Notes: generated by a model from the sequence alone, not told the origin. A stretch of DNA of 64,000 nucleotides from an uncultured Bacilli bacterium (GCA_934130545.1 CAKOYD010000002.1:124001-188000); one strand, 5' to 3'. Shown: positions 17,165 to 27,368, counted from the first letter of the stretch. Numbers and translations: made by a program.

Positions 17165-18790
17165 TTAAATATTCATAAATTTATCTAATCTATTCTTTAT
17201 TTCATCAATTCCTAACACTGACATTATTTCATATAAATCAGGTGTTTGTAAACGTCCCGTTATAGCTACCCTTAAAGCTTCACAAAACGTACCTAAATGT
17301 CCTTTATAACTAGTAGGATCTAAATTATATTCTTTACTACTTTTAGCATATCCTACTGAATAAGCATAATCACTAAGTTTATCATACCATTCATCATGAC
17401 TATCATTAATATTATATATATTATTAATATAATTAATTAAAACTTCTTTATCATATTTAGAATAATCCATATCCATATCATACATAAACAAATTATTAAA
17501 CATATATGATGTTTCCCTACGTACATCTGAATACGCAGCAATATCTTTTCGCGGTTTAACTTTATTTCTTTCAATATTAAATACTTTTATAGCATATTCT
17601 CTATTATTAAGTAAAATATCATAAAACTCTTTATCATAACTCTTAGTATACTCTAATACTTCATCATATAAAGATTCTGCTGTCTTTCTAGAAAAATATA
17701 GTTTACAGATACTCTTTAATTTCTCTAAATCAAATAAAGTACCACCACTCTTCATTTTAGAAAACTCAAACTTATAATCTTCTACTCTACTATCTTTATT
17801 CTGCATATACCAAGGTTCAAAATTAGCATTAATTAATGTTGCAAAATAAATACTTAATGCTTCACTTGGAATACCTAATTCCTCATAATATTTCATCGCA
17901 CATTCTTTATCATATCTTTTGCTTAATTTTCTAACACTATTACCATCTTTTTTAGTAAGTGGTGATAAATGTCCATATTTAGGTGTCTTAAAGTTTAATA
18001 CTTTAAATAACTCTAAATGAACCGGTACTGATGATAACCATTCTTCTCCTCTTATAACATGTGTTGTTCCCATTAAATAATCATCAATAACATGAGCAAA
18101 ATGATATGTAGGAAGTCCATCAGACTTAATTAATACAATATCCATATCATTTTCTGGAAACTCAATATTACCCTTAATTAAATCATGATATGCTATTCTC
18201 TTTGATTCATCTCCAGTAGATCTAAGTCTAATAATATATGACATACCATCATCTATTCTCTTTTTAACTTCATCATAACTTAAATCTCTATCTTTAGCAT
18301 ATTTTCCATATATACCTATTCTCTCTTTATTAGCGCTTTGCTTCTCTCTAATTTTTTTTATTTCTTCTTCACTCATAAAGCAAGGATAAGCAAGCCCTTT
18401 ACTAATTAAATCTTTAGCAAACGTTTGATATATCTCTCTTCTTTCTGACTGAATGTATGGACCATATATTCCCCCTATATCTGGTCCTTCATCAAAATTA
18501 ATATTAAACTTCTTTAAATCATTTAACATTAAATTAATACCATCATCTATTTTTCTCTTCTGATCAGTATCTTCAATACGTAAGAAATATACCCCATTAG
18601 TCTCTTTAGCAAATTGATTACAAATAAATGCTGTATATAAACTACCAATATGAATAAACCCTGTTGGACTAGGCGCAAATCTTGTAATTATTGCTTTATC
18701 AGAAATATCTCTTCTAGGATACATTTCTAAATAATAATTAATATCTTTTGTAATATTAGGGAATAATAATTCGCTTAATTCTTTTTTCAT
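17165..18790 (-). CDS. gltX: Glutamyl-tRNA synthetase
   Basis: Charges tRNA-Glu (and possibly tRNA-Gln for later transamidation) with glutamate. 541 residues. Class I signatures: PSPTGFIHIG near 41-50 (HIGH) and KLSKR near 285-289, after an IEDTDQKR segment. An N-terminal extension of about 30 residues precedes the Rossmann domain, as in the clostridial branch of GltX. Start ATG 18790 has GAGGTGA upstream. tRNA-Glu lies only 1.8 kb downstream, possibly by chance. Confidence 0.9.
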   Translation of the reverse strand: MKKELSELLFPNITKDINYYLEMYPRRDISDKAIITRFAPSPTGFIHIGSLYTAFICNQFAKETNGVYFLRIEDTDQKRKIDDGINLMLNDLKKFNINFDEGPDIGGIYGPYIQSERREIYQTFAKDLISKGLAYPCFMSEEEIKKIREKQSANKERIGIYGKYAKDRDLSYDEVKKRIDDGMSYIIRLRSTGDESKRIAYHDLIKGNIEFPENDMDIVLIKSDGLPTYHFAHVIDDYLMGTTHVIRGEEWLSSVPVHLELFKVLNFKTPKYGHLSPLTKKDGNSVRKLSKRYDKECAMKYYEELGIPSEALSIYFATLINANFEPWYMQNKDSRVEDYKFEFSKMKSGGTLFDLEKLKSICKLYFSRKTAESLYDEVLEYTKSYDKEFYDILLNNREYAIKVFNIERNKVKPRKDIAAYSDVRRETSYMFNNLFMYDMDMDYSKYDKEVLINYINNIYNINDSHDEWYDKLSDYAYSVGYAKSSKEYNLDPTSYKGHLGTFCEALRVAITGRLQTPDLYEIMSVLGIDEIKNRLDKFMNI

Positions 18791-18866
18791 TCTATATCAC
18801 CTCAAAGTGAATAAATTATACCATTGATAGTTATAAAAATCAATTATTATTTCCTACATCATAACA

Positions 18867-18893
18867 AAACTCCGAAAATTATTCTTCGGAGTT
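18867..18893 (-). terminator. yqfD terminator
   Basis: AACTCCGAA and TTCGGAGTT arms with an 8-nt loop, then TTTTG on the minus strand. It overlaps the yqfD stop codon. Confidence 0.8.
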
Positions 18894-20060
18894 ATCTATA
18901 TTTTCTTGACTAGTCTCTTCAATATAATCAGTAATATCTTCATGTACCTTAAAAAATAAATTCAAAGTAATTTTAGATTCATTAGTATCTTTTGCTACTA
19001 TCTTAACATCTTCAATACTAATTATTCTATTATTACCGGCTTGTAATTTATTTTTAGCAACTTCAATTGCTTTACTTATTGCTTCTTCTTCAGTTAATAT
19101 ATCGTCAATTATTTTTAATTCATATTGTCTATCAATAGACACATAAAAAGGAAGAAAATTATGTTTTAATAAGATTTTACTTTTGGTACTAAGCTCTTTA
19201 TATTTACTATAATTAAATAAAGAATATTTTTTATTAATAAAATTAATGGATAACACTTTATTATTTCTTCCTGTTAGTCTTTCTTCTTTATAAACGTATG
19301 GATAATCAATATTTACTTTATACCATACTTCCCCAACTACTTTACCTGTTGCCTTTACAAGTGTTGTTGTTCCATTAGTATTATTAATAATACCAGAAAT
19401 TACTTTATCACCTTTTCTAACATAAGTGCCAATACTTGATACTTTCTCACCTTTTAAGGCTTTAATATCCACTATTGTAGCATTCTTACTAGAAATAATA
19501 CTCTGATATTGATACCCATCTTCAGTCTTATCGATTAATCTTTCTTGAACTTTAACAATATATTTAACTCCACTTGTTATAATCTCTATCCATTCTAAAC
19601 TATCTTTATTATTATCTAATATTTTATTTTTAATTTCTTCTAATTGTTGATAATTCTTCTTCCAAGTATATTTTTTTACTCCATATGTTTCTAAATTATC
19701 AAGTACTAACTTTCTAACACTACTCTTAGAATGTACAATCTCAACCTTAAAAATAACATTAGATAAAGTATACAAGAAAGCTAAACTAATTATTAATGAA
19801 ATAATAACAATAATATTTTTCTTTATTATTGATTTTAATTTTAATAACCCATAACTATCTATTAAGGTAACTTTATATATTGATGGCATATCTTTTATCT
19901 TTAAATAATCACTATATCTAATAATTAAATTAACTTCTTTATAATTTATTGGAATTAGTTTAATAATAGAAATATTTTTCTTTATAACTCTTTTAATATA
20001 ATTATTTATATTAATACCTGTAATTTTTACTTTAACTAGTTTTAATTCTTTTTTTCTCAT
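18879..20060 (-). CDS. yqfD: YqfD-family sporulation protein
   Basis: 393 residues. Cytoplasmic N-terminus (1-82), one membrane helix near 83-105 (INIIVIISLIISLAFLYTLS type), then a large external domain containing GTYVRKGDKVISG near 208-220. This is the organisation of YqfD, made in the mother cell under sigma-E in Bacillus. It lies 8 nt after yqfC, the conserved partner. Its role here is uncertain, because no core spore genes beyond this cluster are seen. Confidence 0.85.
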   Translation of the reverse strand: MRKKELKLVKVKITGININNYIKRVIKKNISIIKLIPINYKEVNLIIRYSDYLKIKDMPSIYKVTLIDSYGLLKLKSIIKKNIIVIISLIISLAFLYTLSNVIFKVEIVHSKSSVRKLVLDNLETYGVKKYTWKKNYQQLEEIKNKILDNNKDSLEWIEIITSGVKYIVKVQERLIDKTEDGYQYQSIISSKNATIVDIKALKGEKVSSIGTYVRKGDKVISGIINNTNGTTTLVKATGKVVGEVWYKVNIDYPYVYKEERLTGRNNKVLSINFINKKYSLFNYSKYKELSTKSKILLKHNFLPFYVSIDRQYELKIIDDILTEEEAISKAIEVAKNKLQAGNNRIISIEDVKIVAKDTNESKITLNLFFKVHEDITDYIEETSQENIDNSEE

Positions 20061-20068
20061 TATATCAC

Positions 20069-20305
20069 CTATAATTCGATACTATAGATTTTCCCTGTTA
20101 TTAATATTTCATCAGATAACATTTTTGTAATAACTAAATTAGAACCATTAACTGTTGTTATTCCATCTTTAGATTCTACTTTAATAACATTGTCTGTAAA
20201 CTCAATAATTTTTTTATAATTCACTATATTAACTGAATTATCTACTATTATTACCTTGTATTTATATTCACTTATATAGTTATCTATTCTATCAAATAAT
20301 TTCAT
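20069..20305 (-). CDS. yqfC: YqfC/YabP-family protein
   Basis: 78 residues, beta-rich, with the family core of short strands (VNIVNYKKIIEFTDNVIKV, then VNGSNLVITKM) and ILITGKIYSIEL at the end. YqfC and YabP are small sporulation proteins. The gene sits directly before yqfD as in spore formers, and 49 nt after a SigF/G-type sigma factor gene. Confidence 0.8.
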   Translation of the reverse strand: MKLFDRIDNYISEYKYKVIIVDNSVNIVNYKKIIEFTDNVIKVESKDGITTVNGSNLVITKMLSDEILITGKIYSIEL

Positions 20306-20353
20306 ATATATCCCTACCTAATTATATGAAACTAATGGTGATTAATGATTATT

Positions 20354-21040
20354 TTAAGCAGCATTTGAATAAGTCATATTATTTTTCATCTTCTTTAATA
20401 TCTTTTTCTCACTTCTTGATATGTATACTTGATTAACTCCTAACTCACTACTAATCTCTGCTTGTGTCTTATCCTCAAAGTATCTACCATATATTATCTG
20501 TCTTTCAAAATCAGATAATTTTCTAATCTCTTCTTTAAGCATAATATCATCAACACTACAACTATCTTTAGAATCTTTTACTGTATCTAAAACAGTCAAA
20601 GTTTTACCATCTTCTTTAATTATTCGATCTAGACTATCTATACTTTGGTTATAGAATATGACATTACTAATCACACTTTCATCTATCTCTAAAAATAAAG
20701 CTAACTCTCTAATTGATGGTTCTTTCATTAATCTTTGTGATAATATTAATCTAGCATTCTCTATCTTTTTATTTAAACTAATAACTTCTTTATTAACTTT
20801 AACTATTCTATTAGTACATACATAATTCAAGACTTCTCCTAGCATACATTTATAAGCATAAGTAGTAAACTTTATACCTAAATTAGGATTATAATTACCA
20901 GCATACTTACACAAGCCATATAAAGCTACCTGATATAAATCATCCATATCATATAAGCCCTTATATTTACCTATAATTGAATAAATTAATTTTTGATTAT
21001 CTTTTATAAATTCAGTTAATGAAGCATTAGTTATCATCAT
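20354..21040 (-). CDS. SigF/SigG/SigB-type RNA polymerase sigma factor
   Basis: 228 residues with sigma-70 region 2 (DMDDLYQVALYGLCKYA near 31-47, FTTYAYKCMLGEV near 58-70), region 3 (about 85-150) and region 4 with helix-turn-helix AEISSELGVNQVYISRSEKKI near 193-213. It lacks region 1. Length and the preceding STAS gene fit the forespore/general-stress group. A paired anti-sigma kinase gene (SpoIIAB/RsbW) is missing. Two ATGs in tandem follow AAAGGAT; either can serve. Confidence 0.85.
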   Translation of the reverse strand: MMITNASLTEFIKDNQKLIYSIIGKYKGLYDMDDLYQVALYGLCKYAGNYNPNLGIKFTTYAYKCMLGEVLNYVCTNRIVKVNKEVISLNKKIENARLILSQRLMKEPSIRELALFLEIDESVISNVIFYNQSIDSLDRIIKEDGKTLTVLDTVKDSKDSCSVDDIMLKEEIRKLSDFERQIIYGRYFEDKTQAEISSELGVNQVYISRSEKKILKKMKNNMTYSNAA

Positions 21041-21048
21041 CTATCCTT

Positions 21049-21375
21049 TCATATTACTTTAAATAAATCTAATTCATTAACGACATATGGAATCTTATTA
21101 TTTAATAAATGCTTACTTATATTTTCTTTTTTATCACATATAACTAATTTCCCAGAATTATTACTAACTAAATTATAAAAATTACTAATATAATTAATTC
21201 CATAAATATCAATACTTGTTAGTCCATCAATATTAAGTGCAATATAATTGCACCCAATACTATCAATAGTATCTACTAATATTCTCTTATTTTTTAGATA
21301 AGTTTCTTTAGTTAAACACCCTTTTAATCGAACAAACAATATTCCTTTACGGAATTCAAAATCTACTTTAAACAT
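21049..21375 (-). CDS. STAS-domain anti-sigma-factor antagonist, SpoIIAA-like
   Basis: 108 residues of STAS fold. In SpoIIAA/RsbV the conserved Asp is followed by a serine that the cognate kinase phosphorylates (DSSG). Here the matching place reads D56-I-Y-G59, so the serine is absent. The gene is 8 nt before the sigma factor and no kinase gene lies between them, unlike spoIIAA-spoIIAB-sigF. Start ATG 21375 has GAAGGAAG-type pairing upstream. Confidence 0.7.
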   Translation of the reverse strand: MFKVDFEFRKGILFVRLKGCLTKETYLKNKRILVDTIDSIGCNYIALNIDGLTSIDIYGINYISNFYNLVSNNSGKLVICDKKENISKHLLNNKIPYVVNELDLFKVI

Positions 21376-21446
21376 AATTTCTTCCTTTCTATAAAAAACT
21401 ACCATATTTTTAATTTATTATACACGTTTTCGACAAAACATCTTAA

Positions 21447-22532
21447 TTAATTCGTTCGACAATTTTTGCAACTAATACTAATTAAACCTATTCCTATAAT
21501 AGAAAGAGATATAATTATTGAAGCCACTATTAAATATTTATTAGTATTACTATCTTTAATTAAATTATTAACTGTATTAGTATTATTAATACTACTCGTA
21601 TCTTTACTAAAAGTTTTTCTAATATTAGTTGTATTTGTAGTATTATTGTCTATCATCATTATCTCATTATTATTGGAATCATCACTAGTATTATAAACCT
21701 TATAATCATTATAATCAGGTAGATAACCATCAACATTAATATAATAATTGTCATCATAATATTCTCTATTTATATTATAATAATAAATTAATTTATTACG
21801 ATATCGATAATATATCTTAGTATCATCAATAACATAAAGTTTTCCTTTTAAATCTTCTTCGCTGCCTTCATATATTTTATTATCAAATTTTAGAATATCC
21901 CAATCATTATTTGGAATATACCTACTTTCTTGATTACTAGCTATATATTTTATAACATTATTTTCTATATTATCATTAAATCCAAATGAATATCTTATTT
22001 CAAAATTTGCAACATCATCAGTAGATTTAGTAATTATTTCAACACTTATATCCTCAGGATCATACTTATTATCCAAACTAAGTGATAAATATGCCTTAGC
22101 AGCAAAATTACCTCCTGTTCCATTCCAATCTACAAAATAATAATTAGTTGCGCTATAATTTAATAATGTATCCTTATAGTATATATTAATTCTTTCAACA
22201 TTCATTGGCGTTGCATAATTCTTAAAATTAATATAATTTACTTTTAATGGCTTTTTATAATAATACGTAGTTTTAAACTCGTATTCCTTAGCTTTATCAT
22301 TTAAATCAATATTATTATCTAATAACTTAAAATCTTCTATATAATCACCATAAATATACTTATTATTATCTTTATATTGATACTTATTTAAGGTATCCTC
22401 TAGTAAATACTCTCCTTCTATTTCTTCTTTATACCACCTATATCTTATCTCATACTTATCTTCTGCCAAACATATATTACTCCCCATTAATAGTAATAAA
22501 ATAAATAATATTATTTTTTTTAGTGTCATCAT
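21447..22532 (-). CDS. Secreted Tyr/Asn-rich surface protein with C-terminal anchor
   Basis: 361 residues. Signal peptide with cleavage likely after LAEDK-proximal Ala (about residue 23), a Tyr- and Asn-rich extracellular part, a low-complexity Asn/Thr/Ser linker (about 285-325) and a membrane helix near 335-355 with a CKNCRTN tail. Repeated tyrosine-rich strands suggest a beta fold. No family recognised. It is immediately upstream of the STAS/sigma genes and may share their transcript. Confidence 0.6.
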   Translation of the reverse strand: MMTLKKIILFILLLLMGSNICLAEDKYEIRYRWYKEEIEGEYLLEDTLNKYQYKDNNKYIYGDYIEDFKLLDNNIDLNDKAKEYEFKTTYYYKKPLKVNYINFKNYATPMNVERINIYYKDTLLNYSATNYYFVDWNGTGGNFAAKAYLSLSLDNKYDPEDISVEIITKSTDDVANFEIRYSFGFNDNIENNVIKYIASNQESRYIPNNDWDILKFDNKIYEGSEEDLKGKLYVIDDTKIYYRYRNKLIYYYNINREYYDDNYYINVDGYLPDYNDYKVYNTSDDSNNNEIMMIDNNTTNTTNIRKTFSKDTSSINNTNTVNNLIKDSNTNKYLIVASIIISLSIIGIGLISISCKNCRTN

Positions 22533-22632
22533 CTTCTACTTCCTTTCTTACCCCTTCAATTATAATATTCCAAGTAAATGAAGCATTTTACTTCTTTTTT
22601 TCCAAACTTTTTTAAAAAAATTATAAATTACC

Positions 22633-22664
22633 TAAAAAGAAAGAACACAAACGCTTGTGTTCTT
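22633..22664 (-). terminator. Terminator of the glucosaminidase/beta-sandwich operon
   Basis: AAGAACACAA (22641-22650) and TTGTGTTCTT (22655-22664), 4-nt loop, T-rich tail on the minus strand. Confidence 0.85.
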
Positions 22665-22699
22665 GTCTATCATTTACTAGTAATGACATTATATATTAT

Positions 22700-24019
22700 T
22701 TATCTTCTTCTACTTTTATTCTTATCTTTTAACTTAATTATTAAAGCTATTAATAAAGCAATAACTATTATTACTATCACTCCGATAGCAATATATAAAT
22801 AATTTTTATAGTTATCTGCCTTAGCTTGATATACTTTTTCAACATCATTATTATATCTTTGAACCGTACCCTCTACAGCATCATATTGATATAAAGACTC
22901 TTTTCCTGTCTCTACATTAATCGCATAAAACAAGAAAAAGTTTTTCGTACTCTCATCAGCCGCATAAGTACTCTTAATTATTCCATTATTAGCTAATTTA
23001 TAAGCTCTAATTTCATCATCATTATAAGTAAATGTTGTCATTTTATAATTCTTATCTTTATAATTTTTATTAGTTAAATATAAAGTTATACCACCCATAG
23101 TATATTCTTTATATAAACTATATTTATTATTGTCATAAATATAATAATTAACTACCCCATTACTATCTTTTAACATTACTAAAGTATAACCAGTTATTTT
23201 AGAATAATATGCTAAAACATCTTGATCATTAATCTTTACTGTTGTCTCTTCATAAGTAGCATTAACTCTTTCTATCTCTCCACTTTTTCTAACAACACTA
23301 TACGTATTACCATCTACTTCGACATTAATTGGATCTAATTCTTTAACGATAATATTTAATTTATATGTTCTAGTATTACCATTCTCTGCTGTTACTATTA
23401 ATTCAATATTATTATTACCTTCATTTACTTGAACTTCACCACTACCTTTAACACTAGCCTTAGAATTCTCTGTTTTAGCATTAATAACCACTTTTTCTGT
23501 CCCATTAGGTACCTCAACAGTATATTCTAATGTTTCCTTATCAAAAGCCTGATTTAATTCATATCCTTCTACCCCTAAAGATATTAAATAATTATTAGCT
23601 GAATATACTTTAGGAGGTATTACTGGCGGATTATTTACCGTAATCTTAACATAATCATTAGTTAAATTTACCCAACTACTAGAAGCCATCTCTGTTAATC
23701 TAACACCACTAGTTGTACAATTAATAGTACCAGCTGTTGTTGCTTTAACCGTATATGTATAAGTCTTAGTATAAACACTATTTGAACTATCATCAAATCT
23801 TAAATCTATACCACCACTTACTCCAGCACCACTACAAGATAAACTCCCTTCAATACTAACAATTGGACTAGAAGCTGAAATAGTAGTTGTTATAACGGCA
23901 CTATTTCCTTTCGTTATAGTACTACTACCTGTTCTTACTGATAAACTAGCGGCATCTACTTTATTAGCATAAATAAATATACATAATATTCCTAAAAATA
24001 CCTTACTTATCTTTTTCAT
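22700..24019 (-). CDS. Membrane-anchored protein with Ig-like and cadherin-like beta-sandwich domains
   Basis: 439 residues. Signal peptide (1-23, ends VDA-ASL), a Ser/Thr-rich Ig-like domain (about 25-130), a cadherin-like beta-sandwich domain (about 145-225, ending NGNTRTYKLNI), a beta-rich C-terminal domain and one membrane helix (about 407-430) with a basic tail. A closely similar sandwich is in the glucosaminidase encoded 9 nt upstream, so the pair probably work together at the cell surface. The first domain has a cohesin-like hint (SPIVSIEGSLSCSG), too weak for a call. Confidence 0.7.
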   Translation of the reverse strand: MKKISKVFLGILCIFIYANKVDAASLSVRTGSSTITKGNSAVITTTISASSPIVSIEGSLSCSGAGVSGGIDLRFDDSSNSVYTKTYTYTVKATTAGTINCTTSGVRLTEMASSSWVNLTNDYVKITVNNPPVIPPKVYSANNYLISLGVEGYELNQAFDKETLEYTVEVPNGTEKVVINAKTENSKASVKGSGEVQVNEGNNNIELIVTAENGNTRTYKLNIIVKELDPINVEVDGNTYSVVRKSGEIERVNATYEETTVKINDQDVLAYYSKITGYTLVMLKDSNGVVNYYIYDNNKYSLYKEYTMGGITLYLTNKNYKDKNYKMTTFTYNDDEIRAYKLANNGIIKSTYAADESTKNFFLFYAINVETGKESLYQYDAVEGTVQRYNNDVEKVYQAKADNYKNYLYIAIGVIVIIVIALLIALIIKLKDKNKSRRR

Positions 24020-24028
24020 AATTCCTCC

Positions 24029-26311
24029 TTACTGTTCTATCTTAGCATATCCATAATAATCTCTTAAAATAGCTAAATAATCTAACTTATCAATAACACC
24101 ATCTCTATTAACATCAGCTGCACTACTATATACACCCTCTAATTTAGCATAATTATAATAGTGTCTTAACACTGCTAAATAATCTAACTTATCGATAATA
24201 CCATCCCCATTAATATCACCATAGATAATTACTTGATAAGTCTTCTTCTCTTTACTGTTACTAACTTCTATTACATCACCAGTCGTAAAATTAGTATTAC
24301 TCTTTACTTCATTATTACTATTCTTAATAGTTATACTAGTAGTAGCACTAATCTTCTTAATATTATCTATTAAACTATTAACATTAGTATTAGGACTTAT
24401 ACCATATATATATTTATCATTATATTTAATACCACTACTATTTAATACTTCACTAAGTGGCATCTCTACTATTCCTTCATTTTCTTTCTTAGTAATATTT
24501 AAAGTATAAGTTCTACTTCTACCACTCTCTGACATGACAACAATATTCACTTTATTATTCTCATTCTTAAGTTCAATATTACCAATACCAGATACTTTAG
24601 CCTTACTATTTATTGAACTAGCTTTAATATTTATCTTACTACTAAATACTTCAATATTATATTCTTGAATTGTATAATCAAACTCATCAATTACTTTATC
24701 ATCAATACTAATACTACTTAAATAGTTATTAGGATTTCCTACTTTAGGAGAACTAACAACATAATTAGGCATATTATTATATACCGGAATAACAAAGTTA
24801 ATACTAGTATCTAAATAGTCTTTCATATTATTTACATAAGTATTATAAGTAATACTTGTCTCCTGCATAGGAGCTGCTAGATTCTGCATATATTGATGAG
24901 TATAATGGCCATCCATAGTTGATACATCAAACTTCTGATAATAAACAGTATCTTGGTTAACACTAATATAACCATTATATATAAACTTAGCACCCCCTAA
25001 TATACCATTATAAGGAGTATTCCAACCATTCTCCATCGCATATACCATACCATTTAATATCTTATTCTCACCATATACTTTTATATTAAAGAAATTATAA
25101 AACTTCGAATATTCTGTATCATTATAAGTGAATGCTCCTCCTAAACGAGGATCTGTTATATCAATACCACTAATCTCTTGCTTAATACGACTAGCCACAT
25201 GCACTGAACTAATACCAACTTCTTTAGTAGCTGTTATCACATCATCATAAACATTACTTTCTAAATCTTTATATACTTCTGTCCAAAAACTTTGCCCACT
25301 TAAAACCATCGCAATCGTATCAGCAGTATGGGTATCATTAAAGTTAAGTGATTCAAAAGCAAATATATATTTCTCATTAAGATAATTACGAGGATCTAAA
25401 TAATAAGCAATCGCTTCACTCGAAGCATTGTACCAACCTCTCTCTGTCGCATATTGATAAAAAGTATCATTAATAATACTATAACTATTAATATCCATCG
25501 AAAAATAATTATTACTAAATGCTGACCCCTCTAATAAACTACGTCCATAAAAGCTCTCATTACTAACAACCGTATCAAAATCTAAATTAATCTTCTCTCC
25601 ATAAAATTGCCAATTAGGATGTCTAGCATGAATTTCTGCTAAATAAGTAAGATAACTATCCGGAAAATTTCTCTCTCTTAATAATTTATAATAGTCTTCT
25701 AGTTTTTCTTTCTCTTGATAATATTTAGTAGCGGTTTCTGATAACTTTGTTGTATTAATTAAACTACCACATATATATCCACTAGCCCCCGTTGACGTTA
25801 ATATATCATAATAATAGCCACAAGTCCCATGGGCTTCTTCCTTAACACTCTTTATACTAATTACATCACCACAACTAACTGTATTACCATTATTATTACC
25901 ACCAGGACTACTTAATAAACTTATACTACTAGTATTACCATAACAAGCAACTGTTCCATCACCTGCTACTTTATCATTATAGTTTGATCTAATATATATA
26001 TTATCACTACCCGTAAGTTTTAAATTATCTGGAATTAGTGTTATATAAGTACCACAAGCATACCCTGTCGTTCCATTATGTTTTATCTGATACCACTTAC
26101 CACAATAAGCATTTGAACCACTATTAGTGTTTAATATTTCTACCTTAGTACCATAAGTTAACCCTCTAATAATACTATTTCCATTAGAAGCATCCGTATT
26201 AGATCTAAAATATAATACATCAGCATCTATTACTCCACTCTTAGCAAATACTTTATTACTAAAGCAAACAAAAAATAAGATAAACATAACAAAATATTTT
26301 TTATACTTCAT
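24029..26311 (-). CDS. Glucosaminidase with SH3b repeats, beta-sandwich and dockerin
   Basis: 760 residues. Signal peptide (1-23), two SH3b-like wall-binding units (about 25-90 and 95-190), a beta-N-acetylglucosaminidase domain (about 215-490, with YYLDPRNYL and SRIKQEISG), a cadherin-like beta-sandwich (about 540-610) and a C-terminal type I dockerin (about 697-760) with two calcium-loop repeats, DINGDGIIDKLDYLAVL and DVNRDGVIDKLDYLAIL. It should cut glycan strands of peptidoglycan outside the cell. A dockerin implies docking to a cohesin. First gene of a two-gene operon. Confidence 0.82.
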   Translation of the reverse strand: MKYKKYFVMFILFFVCFSNKVFAKSGVIDADVLYFRSNTDASNGNSIIRGLTYGTKVEILNTNSGSNAYCGKWYQIKHNGTTGYACGTYITLIPDNLKLTGSDNIYIRSNYNDKVAGDGTVACYGNTSSISLLSSPGGNNNGNTVSCGDVISIKSVKEEAHGTCGYYYDILTSTGASGYICGSLINTTKLSETATKYYQEKEKLEDYYKLLRERNFPDSYLTYLAEIHARHPNWQFYGEKINLDFDTVVSNESFYGRSLLEGSAFSNNYFSMDINSYSIINDTFYQYATERGWYNASSEAIAYYLDPRNYLNEKYIFAFESLNFNDTHTADTIAMVLSGQSFWTEVYKDLESNVYDDVITATKEVGISSVHVASRIKQEISGIDITDPRLGGAFTYNDTEYSKFYNFFNIKVYGENKILNGMVYAMENGWNTPYNGILGGAKFIYNGYISVNQDTVYYQKFDVSTMDGHYTHQYMQNLAAPMQETSITYNTYVNNMKDYLDTSINFVIPVYNNMPNYVVSSPKVGNPNNYLSSISIDDKVIDEFDYTIQEYNIEVFSSKINIKASSINSKAKVSGIGNIELKNENNKVNIVVMSESGRSRTYTLNITKKENEGIVEMPLSEVLNSSGIKYNDKYIYGISPNTNVNSLIDNIKKISATTSITIKNSNNEVKSNTNFTTGDVIEVSNSKEKKTYQVIIYGDINGDGIIDKLDYLAVLRHYYNYAKLEGVYSSAADVNRDGVIDKLDYLAILRDYYGYAKIEQ

Positions 26312-26432
26312 AGGATATCTTCCTTTCTACCATTCTCTTTAATTATAGCATATTTTCGACATATTTTACTATATTTATATTTTATTTTACATTATTTTAT
26401 TATATGTGGTAAAATATTATATGGTGAATTAT

Positions 26433-27368
26433 ATGTTTAAATATACATTAGATAACAAAAGATATCATACTCTAAACTATTATTATCGTACTAAATTTAA
26501 TTCTAAAGTATTTAAAGTTAGTCTAAATGCCGGCTTTACTTGTCCTAATATTGATGGTACTAAAGGTTATGGCGGTTGCATTTATTGCTCTAAAACCGGT
26601 TCTGGAGAATTTGGTGGTGACGTTAAAGATGACCTAATTACTCAGTTTAATAGTGTTAAAGACAAAATAATAAAAAAATGGCCTAATAGTAAATATATTG
26701 GCTATTTTCAAGCAAGAACAAATACCTATGCTCCGGTAAATATCTTAAAAGAAAAATATGAAACTATCTTAAACCTAGATAATGTTATTGGCTTATCTAT
26801 CGCTACTAGATGTGATGCTATTAGTGATGAAGTATTAGACTATTTAGATGAATTAAATAAAAAGACATACCTATCTATTGAACTAGGTCTTCAAACAATC
26901 CATGATAAAACATCTAAATTAATTAATAGATGTCATACTCTTGAAGAATTTGATAATATGGTAAAAAAATTACGAGCAAGAAATATTAATGTTATTGTTC
27001 ACATCATTAATGGCCTACCTTATGAAACTGAAGAAATGATGCTAGAAACCATTAATCATTTAAATAAACTAGATATTCAAGGAGTTAAAATTCATATGTT
27101 AAATATCATTAAAGATACTCCACTAGAAACATTATATAACCAAGAAAAGTTTCATATTTTAACTAAAGAAGAATATATCGATATTGTTATAAAGCAACTA
27201 GAGTTACTAGATCCTAAAATAGTTATTCATCGTATTACTTCCGACCCTGATCCGACTGAATTAGTCGAACCAACTTGGCTTATTAAAAAGTTCTGCTTAC
27301 TTAATGATATTGATAAAGAAATGAAAAAAAGAGATACTTATCAAGGAAAAAACTATAAAATAGTATAA
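26433..27368 (+). CDS. YhcC-type radical SAM protein (TIGR01212)
   Basis: 311 residues. Near the N-terminus the cluster site reads CPNIDGTKGYGGCIYC, the unusual long-spaced motif of this family, preceded by NAGFT. SIELGLQT (about 155) and HIINGLPYE follow as SAM-barrel motifs. The family's substrate was long unassigned; some members are reported to act in tRNA modification. Start ATG 26433 follows GGTGA; the frame extends 27 nt upstream without a site. Single gene. Confidence 0.82.
   Translation: MFKYTLDNKRYHTLNYYYRTKFNSKVFKVSLNAGFTCPNIDGTKGYGGCIYCSKTGSGEFGGDVKDDLITQFNSVKDKIIKKWPNSKYIGYFQARTNTYAPVNILKEKYETILNLDNVIGLSIATRCDAISDEVLDYLDELNKKTYLSIELGLQTIHDKTSKLINRCHTLEEFDNMVKKLRARNINVIVHIINGLPYETEEMMLETINHLNKLDIQGVKIHMLNIIKDTPLETLYNQEKFHILTKEEYIDIVIKQLELLDPKIVIHRITSDPDPTELVEPTWLIKKFCLLNDIDKEMKKRDTYQGKNYKIV

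Noticed and set aside
21466..21696. Plus-strand hydrophobic ORF
   Set aside because: Shadow of the Asn/Thr-rich linker and membrane helix of the minus-strand surface protein.
22700..24019. Cohesin domain in the first part of the beta-sandwich protein
   Set aside because: Only a short resemblance (VSIEGSLS); kept as a testable idea under the dockerin finding, not as a call.
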